Positions 1-9,189 of a stretch of 46,772 bases of DNA are shown one piece after another. Every line of letters starts with the position of its first letter. Within the stretch, counting starts at the first letter, position 1. The translations under genes and the position numbers were made by a program. Where the stretch lies: NCBI GenBank assembly GCA_007134885.1, contig SLJX01000007.1, positions 1 to 46,772 of the forward strand, read 5' to 3'. A model generated the notes under the pieces. It ran no database searches and had not been told where the DNA came from. It saw only the letters and a list, made by a program, of their open reading frames with translations. The stretch is from Halanaerobiaceae bacterium (GTDB lineage: Bacteria > Bacillota > Halanaerobiia > Halanaerobiales > Halarsenatibacteraceae).

Positions 1-40
1 ATACCGGTCCGGATAATCTCTGCCAAAAAAATAAGGTTTT

Positions 41-75
41 AGCCGGCGCTCTTCAGGGAAGAACGCCGGCTTTTA
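41..75. terminator. Hairpin AGCCGGCG...CGCCGGCT followed by TTTTA
   Basis: Perfect 8-bp inverted repeat at 41-48 and 64-71 with a short T run on the + side; could serve transcripts from either side. Confidence 0.55.
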
Positions 76-174
76 TCCAGCAGTTACTTAACCTGTTGTT
101 GTTTAATCAGAGTATTAATCTTAATCCTAAACTAATCCTGAATTAAAAACCCGCAATGTCTTTGTGAGTCCTAA

Positions 175-1368
175 TTATTCTAAAGCTGCTTTAATCTGCT
201 CAACAGCGTCATCCATGGCAGCCTGAACTCCCTGTTCCTGGGTAAAAATGAGGGAAAGAGCATCCTCCCAGGCGCCCCAGACAGCAGACATTTCAGGAAT
301 ATCTGGCATCGGGGTACCTTCCGCACCGCTGGCCAGAAAACCCTGGGTTATCTCATCATCAGCAACCAGCTCAGCAGCTGCCTTGTGAACCGGAGGACGG
401 GGCTCAGCCTGATAGATCCGGTACATAGTATCCTCGGTGGCAACCAGTTCGGTCAGAAGGGCCTGAGCCAGCACTCTATTTTCACTAAAAGAGCTAATCA
501 TAAAACCATGGACACCAACAAAGGGCCTGGGATTTTCCCCTTTCATGGTCGGAATGGGAGCAATACCATAATCAATACCGGCTTCATCCAGTGCCGGCTG
601 CAGCCAGGGTCCACCCACCGTCATGGCCAGATCTCCGGTGGTTAAAAGGCCTGCCATGGTATCGTAGTCAGCATAGGGAACAGTACCCTCGGCATAGAGT
701 TCATTGAGCATCTCCAGTCCTTCAACAGCGCCTTCATTATTTAAGCCTATATCAGTTGGGTCATAAACTCCCTCTTCTGCATCATAATGGAAGACATAAC
801 CGCCTAGAGCTGTAATGAAGGGATAGGTGTGATAGGGGTCGGGCTGAGGCATGGTAAAGCCGTATTTGTCGTCTTCGGCAGATATTTCTCTAACCAGGGC
901 AGCAAATTCTTCAAAGGTTTCCGGGGGTTCTGGTACCAGGTCGCGGTTATAAATCAGAGCAATTGACTCCAGGGTATAGGGAACACCATAGAGGTCTTCC
1001 TCGTAGGTAAAAGCATCGAGGGCAACCTCTTCAAAATCATCGTAGAATACTCCGGGAACATCCAGGGGCTCAACCAGGCCGTTTTCAATCAGTTCTCCCA
1101 GCCAGTCATGGGCACCGATGAAAATATCAGGCCCCTCGCCAGCCGGTGCTTCCACCGCCAGGTCATCGAGAATATCGCCAAAGGCTTTTTCCACCAGGGT
1201 AACCGGAACACCAAATTCCTCTTCGAATTCATGCACCAGTTCATCGAGCACCTCAATCCGGTTGTCATCAGCCCAGATTAAGATTTCACCCGGTGTCGAA
1301 GCTAATGCCGGGGCGGTTAGACCAAAAACAAGGGCTACCGCAACAAATACTGCCAGTAATTTTTTCAT
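175..1368 (-). CDS. ABC transporter extracellular solute-binding protein, maltose/maltodextrin-type
   Basis: 397 aa; N-terminal signal peptide MKKLLAVFVAVALVFGLTAPALA; MalE-like text (GPDIFIGAHDWLGELIENGLVEPLD, GDLAMTVGGPW). Confidence 0.9.
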   Translation of the reverse strand: MKKLLAVFVAVALVFGLTAPALASTPGEILIWADDNRIEVLDELVHEFEEEFGVPVTLVEKAFGDILDDLAVEAPAGEGPDIFIGAHDWLGELIENGLVEPLDVPGVFYDDFEEVALDAFTYEEDLYGVPYTLESIALIYNRDLVPEPPETFEEFAALVREISAEDDKYGFTMPQPDPYHTYPFITALGGYVFHYDAEEGVYDPTDIGLNNEGAVEGLEMLNELYAEGTVPYADYDTMAGLLTTGDLAMTVGGPWLQPALDEAGIDYGIAPIPTMKGENPRPFVGVHGFMISSFSENRVLAQALLTELVATEDTMYRIYQAEPRPPVHKAAAELVADDEITQGFLASGAEGTPMPDIPEMSAVWGAWEDALSLIFTQEQGVQAAMDDAVEQIKAALE

Positions 1369-1507
1369 TAATTTCCCCTCCTGATTAATTTTATGAATTA
1401 TTATACTTTGTTACTAAAATTATTATGCTGTTAACAATTTAAAACAAAGATTCTTTTCTTCCAGGATTTTAATTTTTAAAACCTCACTGCAGAAAAAACG
1501 GTTAATT

Positions 1508-2536
1508 TCACAATTGATCATCCCTGACTGAATTCCTCCAGATAATTTCTGTCGGTATGATAACCTCCTCTCCCTGATAATTATGATCCTCAATGACACT
1601 AATCAGCATCTGGGCAGCTCTCTTCCCCATTTCTTTGATCGGAATTCTAACTGTCGTCAGACCGGGATTTACCAGGGAAGCTGCCGGGGTATCATTAAAT
1701 CCAATAACTCCAATATCCTCGGGCACCTTCAAGCCCCGGGTTTCAACTGCCCTCAGGGCTCCCAGAGCCAGCAAATCATCGGCACAAAATACCAGATCAA
1801 TCTGTCGCCGGCTTCTGATGAATAAATCATGAGCTTCCTTAAGCCCTGCTTCATAGGAAAATTCCGCGTAGCTGACAAGTTCCGGCCTGTAAGCCAGGCC
1901 GGCCTCAACTAGCGCTTCTCGATAACCCTGCAGTCGATCCTGACAGACCACAAAATCTTTCGGCCCTGAAAGAAAGGCGATATTGCTGTACCCCTTTGCT
2001 ATCAGCTTTATCATAGCATCCTTCACGGCTCTAATATTGTTATTATCGACTCTTGGAATGTCGGAATGCTCCCGGCTGCGACCCACCAGCACAAAGGGAT
2101 AATTTTCTCTAACCAGGGTATTGATCAGATCGCCGCTAATTCGGGAAGCCATTAAAATCAAGCCTTCAACCTGTCTCTTCTTTACCAGATTTAGAGCCTC
2201 TCTCGTCTCCGATTCATAACTGTCTGCAGAAGTTAGCATTAGACTGAAATTTTCCTGCTGGGTGGAGGCAGCAATGCCCTGAATCATATCGGTAAAAAAG
2301 GGATTGGCCAGAGCTCGGTCGGTGGGCCGAGACATTACCAGACCGATCGAATTGCAGCGCTGATTGACCAGACTGCGAGCAATAGCATTGGGATGATATC
2401 CCAGTCTGTCCATTACAGTTCTAACTTTCTCTTTGGTTTCGCAGCTGATTTGAGAACTATCGCTGATAACCCGTGACACCGTTGAAGGAGAAACTTCAGC
2501 TTCCCGGGCTACATCTTTTATTGTCACCTGATCCAT
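1508..2536 (-). CDS. LacI family transcriptional regulator
   Basis: N-terminal HTH VTIKDVAREAEVSPSTVSRVIS, periplasmic-binding-like effector domain. Confidence 0.95.
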   Translation of the reverse strand: MDQVTIKDVAREAEVSPSTVSRVISDSSQISCETKEKVRTVMDRLGYHPNAIARSLVNQRCNSIGLVMSRPTDRALANPFFTDMIQGIAASTQQENFSLMLTSADSYESETREALNLVKKRQVEGLILMASRISGDLINTLVRENYPFVLVGRSREHSDIPRVDNNNIRAVKDAMIKLIAKGYSNIAFLSGPKDFVVCQDRLQGYREALVEAGLAYRPELVSYAEFSYEAGLKEAHDLFIRSRRQIDLVFCADDLLALGALRAVETRGLKVPEDIGVIGFNDTPAASLVNPGLTTVRIPIKEMGKRAAQMLISVIEDHNYQGEEVIIPTEIIWRNSVRDDQL

Positions 2537-2680
2537 TTTTTATCATCCCGATTCTGTCAAATTCTTTTTTAACCAGCGAGCTAAATTTAGCTGAGCTCTT
2601 CTCTTAATTGGATTATTTGCTAACTGTGCCTATCACTGAAAGAGGAGACAGGTTGAGAGAGGATTTGCAGAACCTGCTTC

Positions 2681-2698
2681 TGCTCAAACGTTTGCATA
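2681..2698. promoter_or_regulatory. Putative LacI-family operator
   Basis: TGCTCAAACGTTTGCATA containing the perfect palindrome CAAACGTTTG (2685-2694), upstream of the LacI-type gene. Confidence 0.5.
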
Positions 2699-2882
2699 TA
2701 GAATTTTTAAAAAATTGCCTTCATTTCTATTATAGTTAGATTAAAACTAATTGTCAAATATTCTCAGCGAAATTTCTCTATTTTTTAAAATGAATGGAGG
2801 ATTAATCTCATAGTTAAAGAATTTAATATTTAGAGGAAAAGGGTTCTCTGTTATTTGCAGCAGAAAAAAGGAGGGACTATTC

Positions 2883-3629
2883 ATGGTTAGCAGCCGTTAT
2901 TTAGCTCAGGAACTATTTCAGGGCCTGGGACCGGAAGGACAGAAAAAACTGCAGGAAGGCCGGGTGCTGCTGGTGGGTTGCGGAGCGCTGGGCAGCGTCA
3001 GTTCGCAGATATTAACCCGGGCCGGAGTCGGTTATCTTAAAATCGCCGATGATGACCAGGTCGAGTTGGCCAATCTCCACCGCCAGCTGCTTTTTACCGA
3101 AAAAGATGCTGAGTTTTCCACTCTCAAGGTTCATGCCGCCCGGGATTTCCTCAGCCAGGTTAATTCTGAGGTAGAAATAGAGATATTTGATGAAAAATTA
3201 TCGGCAGAAAACGGGCCGAAGCTGGCTGATGATGTCGATCTGATTCTGGACTGCAGTGATAACCCAGAAGCCCGCCGCGCCATAGACTCCACCGCAAAAA
3301 ATATCGGTATACCCTGGATCTATGGTGGGGTAGCAGCTTCGGTGGGCATGGTCAAATTCGTGGCAGCTGACTCGGGAGAGTCAATCGAAAATTGGTTCGA
3401 TTTCACCAGCGGCAGCGAGGCCTTCTCACCTTGTCAGGACGGCATTTTAAATACTGTCCCCCTGCTGGTTGCTACCCTGCAGAGCAATGAAGCTCTGAAA
3501 TATCTCAGCAGGGCCCATGACAGAATCAATCATAACCTGATCTACTTTGATCTCTGGGAAAATGAATTTGAGTCTCTGGATGTTATTTTAAATGAAGAAG
3601 CTGAAGCTAAGAAAAAACAGCAAAAGTGA
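2883..3629 (+). CDS. ThiF/MoeB/HesA-family E1-like adenylyltransferase
   Basis: LLVGCGALGSVSSQILTRAGVGYLKIADDDQVELANLHRQLLF is a typical ThiF-fold N-terminus; conserved DCSDNPEARRAI; no paired CxxC zinc motifs seen. Confidence 0.85.
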   Translation: MVSSRYLAQELFQGLGPEGQKKLQEGRVLLVGCGALGSVSSQILTRAGVGYLKIADDDQVELANLHRQLLFTEKDAEFSTLKVHAARDFLSQVNSEVEIEIFDEKLSAENGPKLADDVDLILDCSDNPEARRAIDSTAKNIGIPWIYGGVAASVGMVKFVAADSGESIENWFDFTSGSEAFSPCQDGILNTVPLLVATLQSNEALKYLSRAHDRINHNLIYFDLWENEFESLDVILNEEAEAKKKQQK

Positions 3630-3662
3630 TTTTTACAATCCCCAGCAGAAGGAGCAAAAACA

Positions 3663-4796
3663 ATGGATCTGTCAACTCCCCGGCAGCGCCGGGAATTTCT
3701 TAGAAATCATTACGGACAGACCTGGCGGGAATCGGTCACTTCCTGGAAGAGAGTAAGCTCCAGTCTGGCAGGAGAAAAACCGGACCGGGTCCCCTTTGAT
3801 TTCTGGGCCGTTCCCGAAGTATATGACAGCCTGAAACAGTACCTGGGCGTTAAAAATGTCCTGGAGGTAGAAGAGCTGCTGGGCAGCGACTGCCGCAGAG
3901 TTACAGCAGATTATACCGGTCCTGCTCCCAGAAAAAATCCCGATGGCAGCTACATTGATCGCTGGGGCACCCACCGCCGTGAGGTTGAACACTCCTGGGG
4001 AGGGGCCTATCAGGAGTACGCCCGCTTCCCTCTGGCAGAGGCAGAAACTTCTGGAGATATCAGAAACTGGCCGGGCTGGCCAAGACCCGAGCACTGGGAT
4101 TATTCCCGGCTGCCGGAAAAAATTGCAAATATTAACCGGAAAACCCGCTATCACATCAGGGTTGAGCTGGGTGGCATCTTTGAGCTCTCCTGGGGGCTTT
4201 ATGGTCTGGAAAATTTTTTGATCGGTCTGATTGAAAAGCCGGAAATACCCTGTGCCATTATGGATCGTTTCACCGAATTATTTCTGGCTCTGGCCGGCAG
4301 GGCCCTGAAGGTTGCTGCTGACAGGATTGATATCATCTATACCTACGATGATATCGGAATGCAGAATAATCTTTTGATGTCCCAGGCTATGTGGCAGAAA
4401 TATATTCTACCCCGCCACCGTAAGTTGAATAAATTTATCAAGCAGTATCCCGTAAAAATTATGTACCACTCCTGCGGAGCAATCTATCCTCTGATCCCCG
4501 CTCTGATCTCTGAAATGGAAATTGATATTTTAAACCCCCTCCAGCCCCGGGCCAGCGGGATGGATATGAAAAAAATTAAAGAAAGTTTTGGCAGCAGGCT
4601 GGCCTTTCATGGTGGTATTGACCTGCAGCAGACCATGCCCCGGGGCAGCACCCGGGAAGTTCAGCAGGAAGCAGAGTCCCGCTGCCGAATTCTAGGTTCT
4701 GGAGGTGGCTATATCTGCGCCCCGGCTCATCATCTGCAGTCCGATACCCCCCTGGAAAATATTATCGCCCTCTATACTGCCCGGCGAGAAATTTAA
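3663..4796 (+). CDS. Uroporphyrinogen decarboxylase (URO-D)-like / MtaA-CmuA-type protein
   Basis: RVPFDFWAVPEV..., YTYDDIGMQNNLLMSQAMWQKYILPRHRKL, MYHSCGAIYPLIPALISEMEIDILNPLQPRASGMDM are URO-D-like signatures. Confidence 0.85.
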   Translation: MDLSTPRQRREFLRNHYGQTWRESVTSWKRVSSSLAGEKPDRVPFDFWAVPEVYDSLKQYLGVKNVLEVEELLGSDCRRVTADYTGPAPRKNPDGSYIDRWGTHRREVEHSWGGAYQEYARFPLAEAETSGDIRNWPGWPRPEHWDYSRLPEKIANINRKTRYHIRVELGGIFELSWGLYGLENFLIGLIEKPEIPCAIMDRFTELFLALAGRALKVAADRIDIIYTYDDIGMQNNLLMSQAMWQKYILPRHRKLNKFIKQYPVKIMYHSCGAIYPLIPALISEMEIDILNPLQPRASGMDMKKIKESFGSRLAFHGGIDLQQTMPRGSTREVQQEAESRCRILGSGGGYICAPAHHLQSDTPLENIIALYTARREI

Positions 4797-4831
4797 CTGC
4801 CGGAGAAAATCTGCTTCAGGAGGCATAAAAA

Positions 4832-5446
4832 ATGACAGCAAGTATTAAAAATATTATCTTTGATGTAGGGCAGGTTTTAATTAAATATAAACCCCTAAAA
4901 AATCTGGAAAAGGCTCTCCAGGATAAAATTCTGGCCAAAGATGTCTACACCAAAACCTTCGGTTCTCAGGACTGGCTTAAACTGGATCGGGGCCTGGTCA
5001 CCAGGGAGGAACTGGTAACCGAACTTGGCCAGAGATATCCCGAATTAGAGGATATCATTGCTGAATCTATCCGGAATTGGCCGGAATTTTTAGAACCTGT
5101 TCCCGAAAACGCCAGCCTTTTAGAGAAGCTTAAAGAAAGTGATTACCATCTCTATTATCTTTCCAACTTTCCCCGGGAGGGTTTTAAAGAAACTCAGGAA
5201 ATCTTTCCCTATCTGAAAATTTTTGAGGAGGGTGTCATTTCCGGGGAAACTGGATATATCAAGCCGGAGCCCGGTATTTATCGGGCGCTGATAGCAAAAA
5301 CTGATCTTGAGCCCTCTCTTTCCCTTTTTATTGATGACTGCCAGGAAAATCTAACAGCAGCCGAAAAGTTTGGTTTTCAAACAGTTCACTATACCGCTGA
5401 AACAGATTTAAGAGAAAAACTTCTAGAATATCAGATAAAAATTTAA
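4832..5446 (+). CDS. HAD superfamily hydrolase (IA-like)
   Basis: IIFDVGQVLIKY, YYLSNFPREGF, YIKPEPGIYRALI, SLFIDDCQENLTAAEKFGF. Confidence 0.9.
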   Translation: MTASIKNIIFDVGQVLIKYKPLKNLEKALQDKILAKDVYTKTFGSQDWLKLDRGLVTREELVTELGQRYPELEDIIAESIRNWPEFLEPVPENASLLEKLKESDYHLYYLSNFPREGFKETQEIFPYLKIFEEGVISGETGYIKPEPGIYRALIAKTDLEPSLSLFIDDCQENLTAAEKFGFQTVHYTAETDLREKLLEYQIKI

Positions 5447-5463
5447 AACTGACTCTTTATATT

Positions 5464-5506
5464 TTTACCGGCTAAAACTGAACCTCTTTTCACCCGGTAA
5501 ATTTTT
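5464..5506 (+). terminator. Intrinsic terminator of the ThiF/UroD/HAD cluster
   Basis: TTTACCGG (5464-5471) / CCGGTAAA (5494-5501) followed by TTTTT. Confidence 0.7.
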
Positions 5507-5547
5507 GGGCTGATTTAAGTATACTCTAAAAGTCCCCAGGCCTTAAA

Positions 5548-5620
5548 GAACTGCCGCCCTACTTATCCACAGGGAGTGGATAAGCTGTTGATAACTGAAC
5601 AGCTGATTGGGCAGCAGTTC
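5548..5620. other. Predicted three-way-junction element containing inverted DnaA boxes
   Basis: Outer stem GAACTGC-c-GCCC / GGGC-a-GCAGTTC; hairpin CTTATCCAC-aggga-GTGGATAAG; hairpin CTGTT-gataactg-AACAG; includes TTATCCACA at 5563-5571. Confidence 0.55.
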
Positions 5621-5675
5621 GCAGCCCTATCTCTCCGGAAAAACTCCTGTCGAATTTTGAATCATTATATTTATA

Positions 5676-5727
5676 AGCAGATAAATCCCCGACACATCAA
5701 GCTTTATCGGGGATTTGCTTTTTTATT
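5676..5727 (+). terminator. Strong intrinsic terminator in an otherwise gene-free interval
   Basis: AAATCCCCGA / TCGGGGATTT 10-bp stem extended by AAGC/GCTT and followed by a T run. Confidence 0.75.
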
Positions 5728-5806
5728 ATATTTTGGATATTTCTGTTATCCTATTGATAATTATTTAAATTTAGCAGCAATTTCCCTCTGGCTTTTGCTT
5801 TAGCTG

Positions 5807-5830
5807 TTATTCACAACTGCCTGTGGATAA
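5807..5830. promoter_or_regulatory. Second inverted pair of DnaA-box-like sequences
   Basis: TTATTCACA (5807-5815, one mismatch) and TGTGGATAA (5822-5830, perfect reverse box). Confidence 0.6.
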
Positions 5831-5882
5831 CTTTTTAATAGCCTACCGGAATTCCTGATGGAGCAGCAATAAAGAACTGTTT

Positions 5883-6410
5883 TTATTCGGTGATTGCCGT
5901 CATTTTATTATAATCCAGCAGAAGCAGCGCTGCAATTACTATCCCGATCACTGCAAACCGCATTCCCGTCACCAGCGAAGTCCGATCAGCTATGGTGCCG
6001 CTAAAAACCGCCCCTAGACTGTAAATTGTGGTATAAAGGGTGGAAAAAAGCCCAAAGCCACTGCCCCGGGAGGCTTTTGGGATCATCTTTAAAACATAGG
6101 AATTGATAATGGTATTGTGACTCCGGAAAACAACCTCCAGCAGCACCAGAGAAATAATCACCCCGCCGTGATCAAATTCGCTGGTAAAATAGAAAAAGAT
6201 CACCAGACTGATAAGATAAAAAAGAGCCAGCATTCTTTTGCTGCCAAATCTTTCAGCCGACCAGGCTACCAGAATTTTAGTTAGCACTCCGCTGATGGTA
6301 ACAATCACAAATAACTGGTTGGCTCGACTGAAACTGTATCCCTGAAAGAAAAAGAGCAAAGAATTGGCGCTAAAAAGCAGTATTAAACTCCATCGGTTCA
6401 AATTTTCCAT
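5883..6410 (-). CDS. Half-length MFS-like membrane protein
   Basis: 175 aa, about 6 hydrophobic segments, MFS-like SAERFGSKRMLALFY and SRGSGFGLFSTLYTTIYSLGAVFSGTIAD; has its own RBS (AAGGAG) upstream. Confidence 0.65.
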   Translation of the reverse strand: MENLNRWSLILLFSANSLLFFFQGYSFSRANQLFVIVTISGVLTKILVAWSAERFGSKRMLALFYLISLVIFFYFTSEFDHGGVIISLVLLEVVFRSHNTIINSYVLKMIPKASRGSGFGLFSTLYTTIYSLGAVFSGTIADRTSLVTGMRFAVIGIVIAALLLLDYNKMTAITE

Positions 6411-6484
6411 TCCGGACTCTCCTTATAAAACAGAGTAAAAGGAGATGAACTGTCTGCCCCTGAGCAAAGTGACAGCTCTTTTTT

Positions 6485-7090
6485 TTAACCCTGATTTACT
6501 AGAGAGTCAAATAGCATCATATTTGCTTCCAGCATCGAGCCCCGCATCAGATCATTTATGGCCTGACGATAATCTTCGGGTTTAGTTCCGGGTATCCTTT
6601 CCTTATCGGCCAGATGTCCAATCAACACCATGTTCTGCATTCTGGCATCTTCCAGATCCTCTTTAAAAACCCGCTCCACTGAAACATCCAGCTTATCAGC
6701 CTCGGCAACAATTCTGTCAGCCGTGATATCCTCCTCCTGCCCCAGTCTGGCTGCCAGAGTCTGCCAGGAAGTATCATAATAGACCAGCTCACCACCCCGC
6801 TTCAGGTGGGTAATCATGCCTCTCAGAGCTTCGTTTCTCTCCAGGGCAATTACCATATCGGCCTGCTGCTCCCTGATCAGCGGGGTAAAAGTCTTCGGTC
6901 CCAGCCGGAGATTGGAGACTACCATGCCGCCCCGCTGGGCCAGTCCATGGGTATCCACCCCCCGTACCGGATAGCCAGCATAATCAGCTGCCCGGATGAG
7001 AATTTCACTTAACATGCCAATCCCCTGACCGCCAACTCCAATCAGATAGAGATCGAGTTTGTTATTTCTGATCGTTTGAGTTCTACTCAT
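6485..7090 (-). CDS. iorB: Indolepyruvate ferredoxin oxidoreductase, beta subunit
   Basis: LIGVGGQGIGMLSEILIRAADYAGYPVRGVDTHGLAQRGGMVVSNLRLG; overlaps the iorA stop; start moved to the internal Met. Confidence 0.9.
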   Translation of the reverse strand: MSRTQTIRNNKLDLYLIGVGGQGIGMLSEILIRAADYAGYPVRGVDTHGLAQRGGMVVSNLRLGPKTFTPLIREQQADMVIALERNEALRGMITHLKRGGELVYYDTSWQTLAARLGQEEDITADRIVAEADKLDVSVERVFKEDLEDARMQNMVLIGHLADKERIPGTKPEDYRQAINDLMRGSMLEANMMLFDSLVNQG

Positions 7091-8984
7091 CACCGCCACC
7101 TCCCTGCTCGGCAAAAACTATGGCCCGGGTCGGACAGGTCTGCAGACAGGAACCATCCCCGATGCAGAGATCATCCTGCACCCAGACCGTCCCATCTTCC
7201 TCCAGCTGAAAAGTGGGACAGGCAAAATCACTGACACATTCATGTATCTGAACACATTCTTCCTGATCAATTTTGACCTTCTTGTCTTTATAGGAGCCCT
7301 GACGCCGCTGCTCCCGGGTAAACTTCAGCATACAGGGATGCCTGGCTATAACGGCATTAAAACCAGAGCTGGAAACAGCCTGTTCGACCATTTCCTGCAG
7401 CCGGTCCTGGGCATAGGTGTCGGTTTCGTAAATTTCTTTTACGCCCAAACCTTCCAGTACCTGGCGGACCGGGATGGCTTCGACCTTCTGATTGAAGTTC
7501 TGCCCGGAAGCCGGGTGATCCTGATGACCGGTCATGGCAGTGGTGCCGTTCTCCATCAAAATCAGAGTCAGATTGTGATCGTTAAAGACGGCATTAACAA
7601 TCCCGGGCAGCCCGGCATGAAACATGGTGGAATCACCCAGAAAGGCTACCACCTTTCTCTCATCGTTGAAGAGAGACAGGCCGGCTCCGGTGTTGGTAGA
7701 GTGACCCATCGAAAGCAGAACCTCCCCCATTTCATAGGGAGGAAGAAATCCCAGAGTATGACAGCCAATATCAGCTACCGTTATATCATGTTTATCCAGC
7801 GCCTTTTTGATGGGGTGAAAGGCCGAGCGGTGGCCGCAGCCCGGACACATCTGGGGCGGTCGGGGTGAAATTGGCAGGGAGCGCTCTTCAGTCTCCTCCT
7901 TCGGCAACAGATCAGGCCAGCATCTCCTTAAAACCCGGGCAACCTTGTCAGGGGTATATTCCCCCATCCAGTCTTCAATACCCTGTTTGCCCAGGATTCT
8001 GGTTTCGATTTTCTCATCGAAAGCCAGGCTTTTAATCTGCAGCTCCAGCACATCATCCAGTTCTTCCAGGATTTTAACTTCCTGATGCTCCTTGAGAAAA
8101 GACAAAATCAACTTTTTATCCAGTGGTTGAACCAGCCCCAGTTTTAAAATGTCGGGTTTGTTCTGACGATCATCATCAAGGTCCTGCAACACATCCTGCA
8201 GCGAGAGATAGGGCACCCCGGTGGTGATAATGCCCCTCTTTTTATTATTATTATCTTCAATCCGGTTGAGATCAGAGCTGCTGGCATACTCTCTCACTTT
8301 TTCCCATTTATTGAGAGCCCGGCGTTTCATGGGAAAAACCTCTCTGGTAATGGGAACATAGGGGCCGTTTTCACTGGAGAAACGAGGCTTATCATCAAAC
8401 TCCAGGGGTTTCCAGCCGCCAAAAGAGACCCTCTCCTTGGCATGACAGACATGGGTAGTCAGCCGCAGGATAATCGGCATTTTCTCCCGGCGGGAAATAG
8501 CAACGGCTTCAAGATACATCCGGTAGACCTCCTGAGGAGTAGCCGGCTCCAGCATCGGAATATAGGAAAGCTGGGAGTAGTGCCGGTTATCCTGCTCATT
8601 CTGGGAAGAATTGGCTCCGGGATCGTCACCGATGACAACCACCATTCCACCGGTAAGCTCCATCAGACTTAACTGCACAAAACTGTCGGCTGCCACATTC
8701 AAACCCACACTCTTGAAGAAAACTGTGGAAAGATGGCCGTTGATAGAGGCTCCGAAGGCCAGCTCGGTAGCTACCTTTTCGTTGGTGGAAAACTCGAAGT
8801 AAAAGGGTCTTTCCTTCCGGGGAATGGCCTTGATAGCCTCGGCTATCTCGGGGGTGGGGGAACCGGGATAGGCCGCAACAACCCTGGTTCCGGCCTCCAC
8901 CATGGCCCGCACCAGAGCGGAATTGCCTATCACAATCTCTGACTGCGCTTCTCTGGCCAGCATAACATCCTTAAGTTCTTTCAT
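7083..8984 (-). CDS. iorA: Indolepyruvate ferredoxin oxidoreductase, alpha subunit
   Basis: AYPGSPTPEIAEAI, MCPGCGHRSAFHPIKKAL, C-terminal 4Fe-4S motifs CIGDGSCLQTCPTRAI; start trimmed to MKELKDVMLAREAQ. Confidence 0.92.
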   Translation of the reverse strand: MKELKDVMLAREAQSEIVIGNSALVRAMVEAGTRVVAAYPGSPTPEIAEAIKAIPRKERPFYFEFSTNEKVATELAFGASINGHLSTVFFKSVGLNVAADSFVQLSLMELTGGMVVVIGDDPGANSSQNEQDNRHYSQLSYIPMLEPATPQEVYRMYLEAVAISRREKMPIILRLTTHVCHAKERVSFGGWKPLEFDDKPRFSSENGPYVPITREVFPMKRRALNKWEKVREYASSSDLNRIEDNNNKKRGIITTGVPYLSLQDVLQDLDDDRQNKPDILKLGLVQPLDKKLILSFLKEHQEVKILEELDDVLELQIKSLAFDEKIETRILGKQGIEDWMGEYTPDKVARVLRRCWPDLLPKEETEERSLPISPRPPQMCPGCGHRSAFHPIKKALDKHDITVADIGCHTLGFLPPYEMGEVLLSMGHSTNTGAGLSLFNDERKVVAFLGDSTMFHAGLPGIVNAVFNDHNLTLILMENGTTAMTGHQDHPASGQNFNQKVEAIPVRQVLEGLGVKEIYETDTYAQDRLQEMVEQAVSSSGFNAVIARHPCMLKFTREQRRQGSYKDKKVKIDQEECVQIHECVSDFACPTFQLEEDGTVWVQDDLCIGDGSCLQTCPTRAIVFAEQGGGGDE

Positions 8985-9189
8985 CAGATCACTCTCCTCA
9001 AAGAGATTAGTCCTGCTGCAAAATTTTTCTGTTATTACATTAACTTCTAGATAAAAAATAAAATTCCTCTGCTGGCTCTGGGGTTTTTGATAATTATTAT
9101 TGTTAAATTCCAGAAATATTATTAATGCCCGAAAAATATCCCGGTTTGTATTACTGCAGCCCTCTTGCTCCCGGAATAAATCTATGGTG

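Noticed and set aside
3672-4154. 160-aa antisense ORF within the URO-D-like gene, and similar long antisense ORFs (e.g. 44905-45648, 39766-40188, 7242-7868)
   Set aside because: Mirror frames of well-supported genes; no family signatures.
5576-5803. 75-aa ORF in the DnaA-box element
   Set aside because: Overlaps the hairpins and terminator, no RBS, sequence lacks protein-like character.
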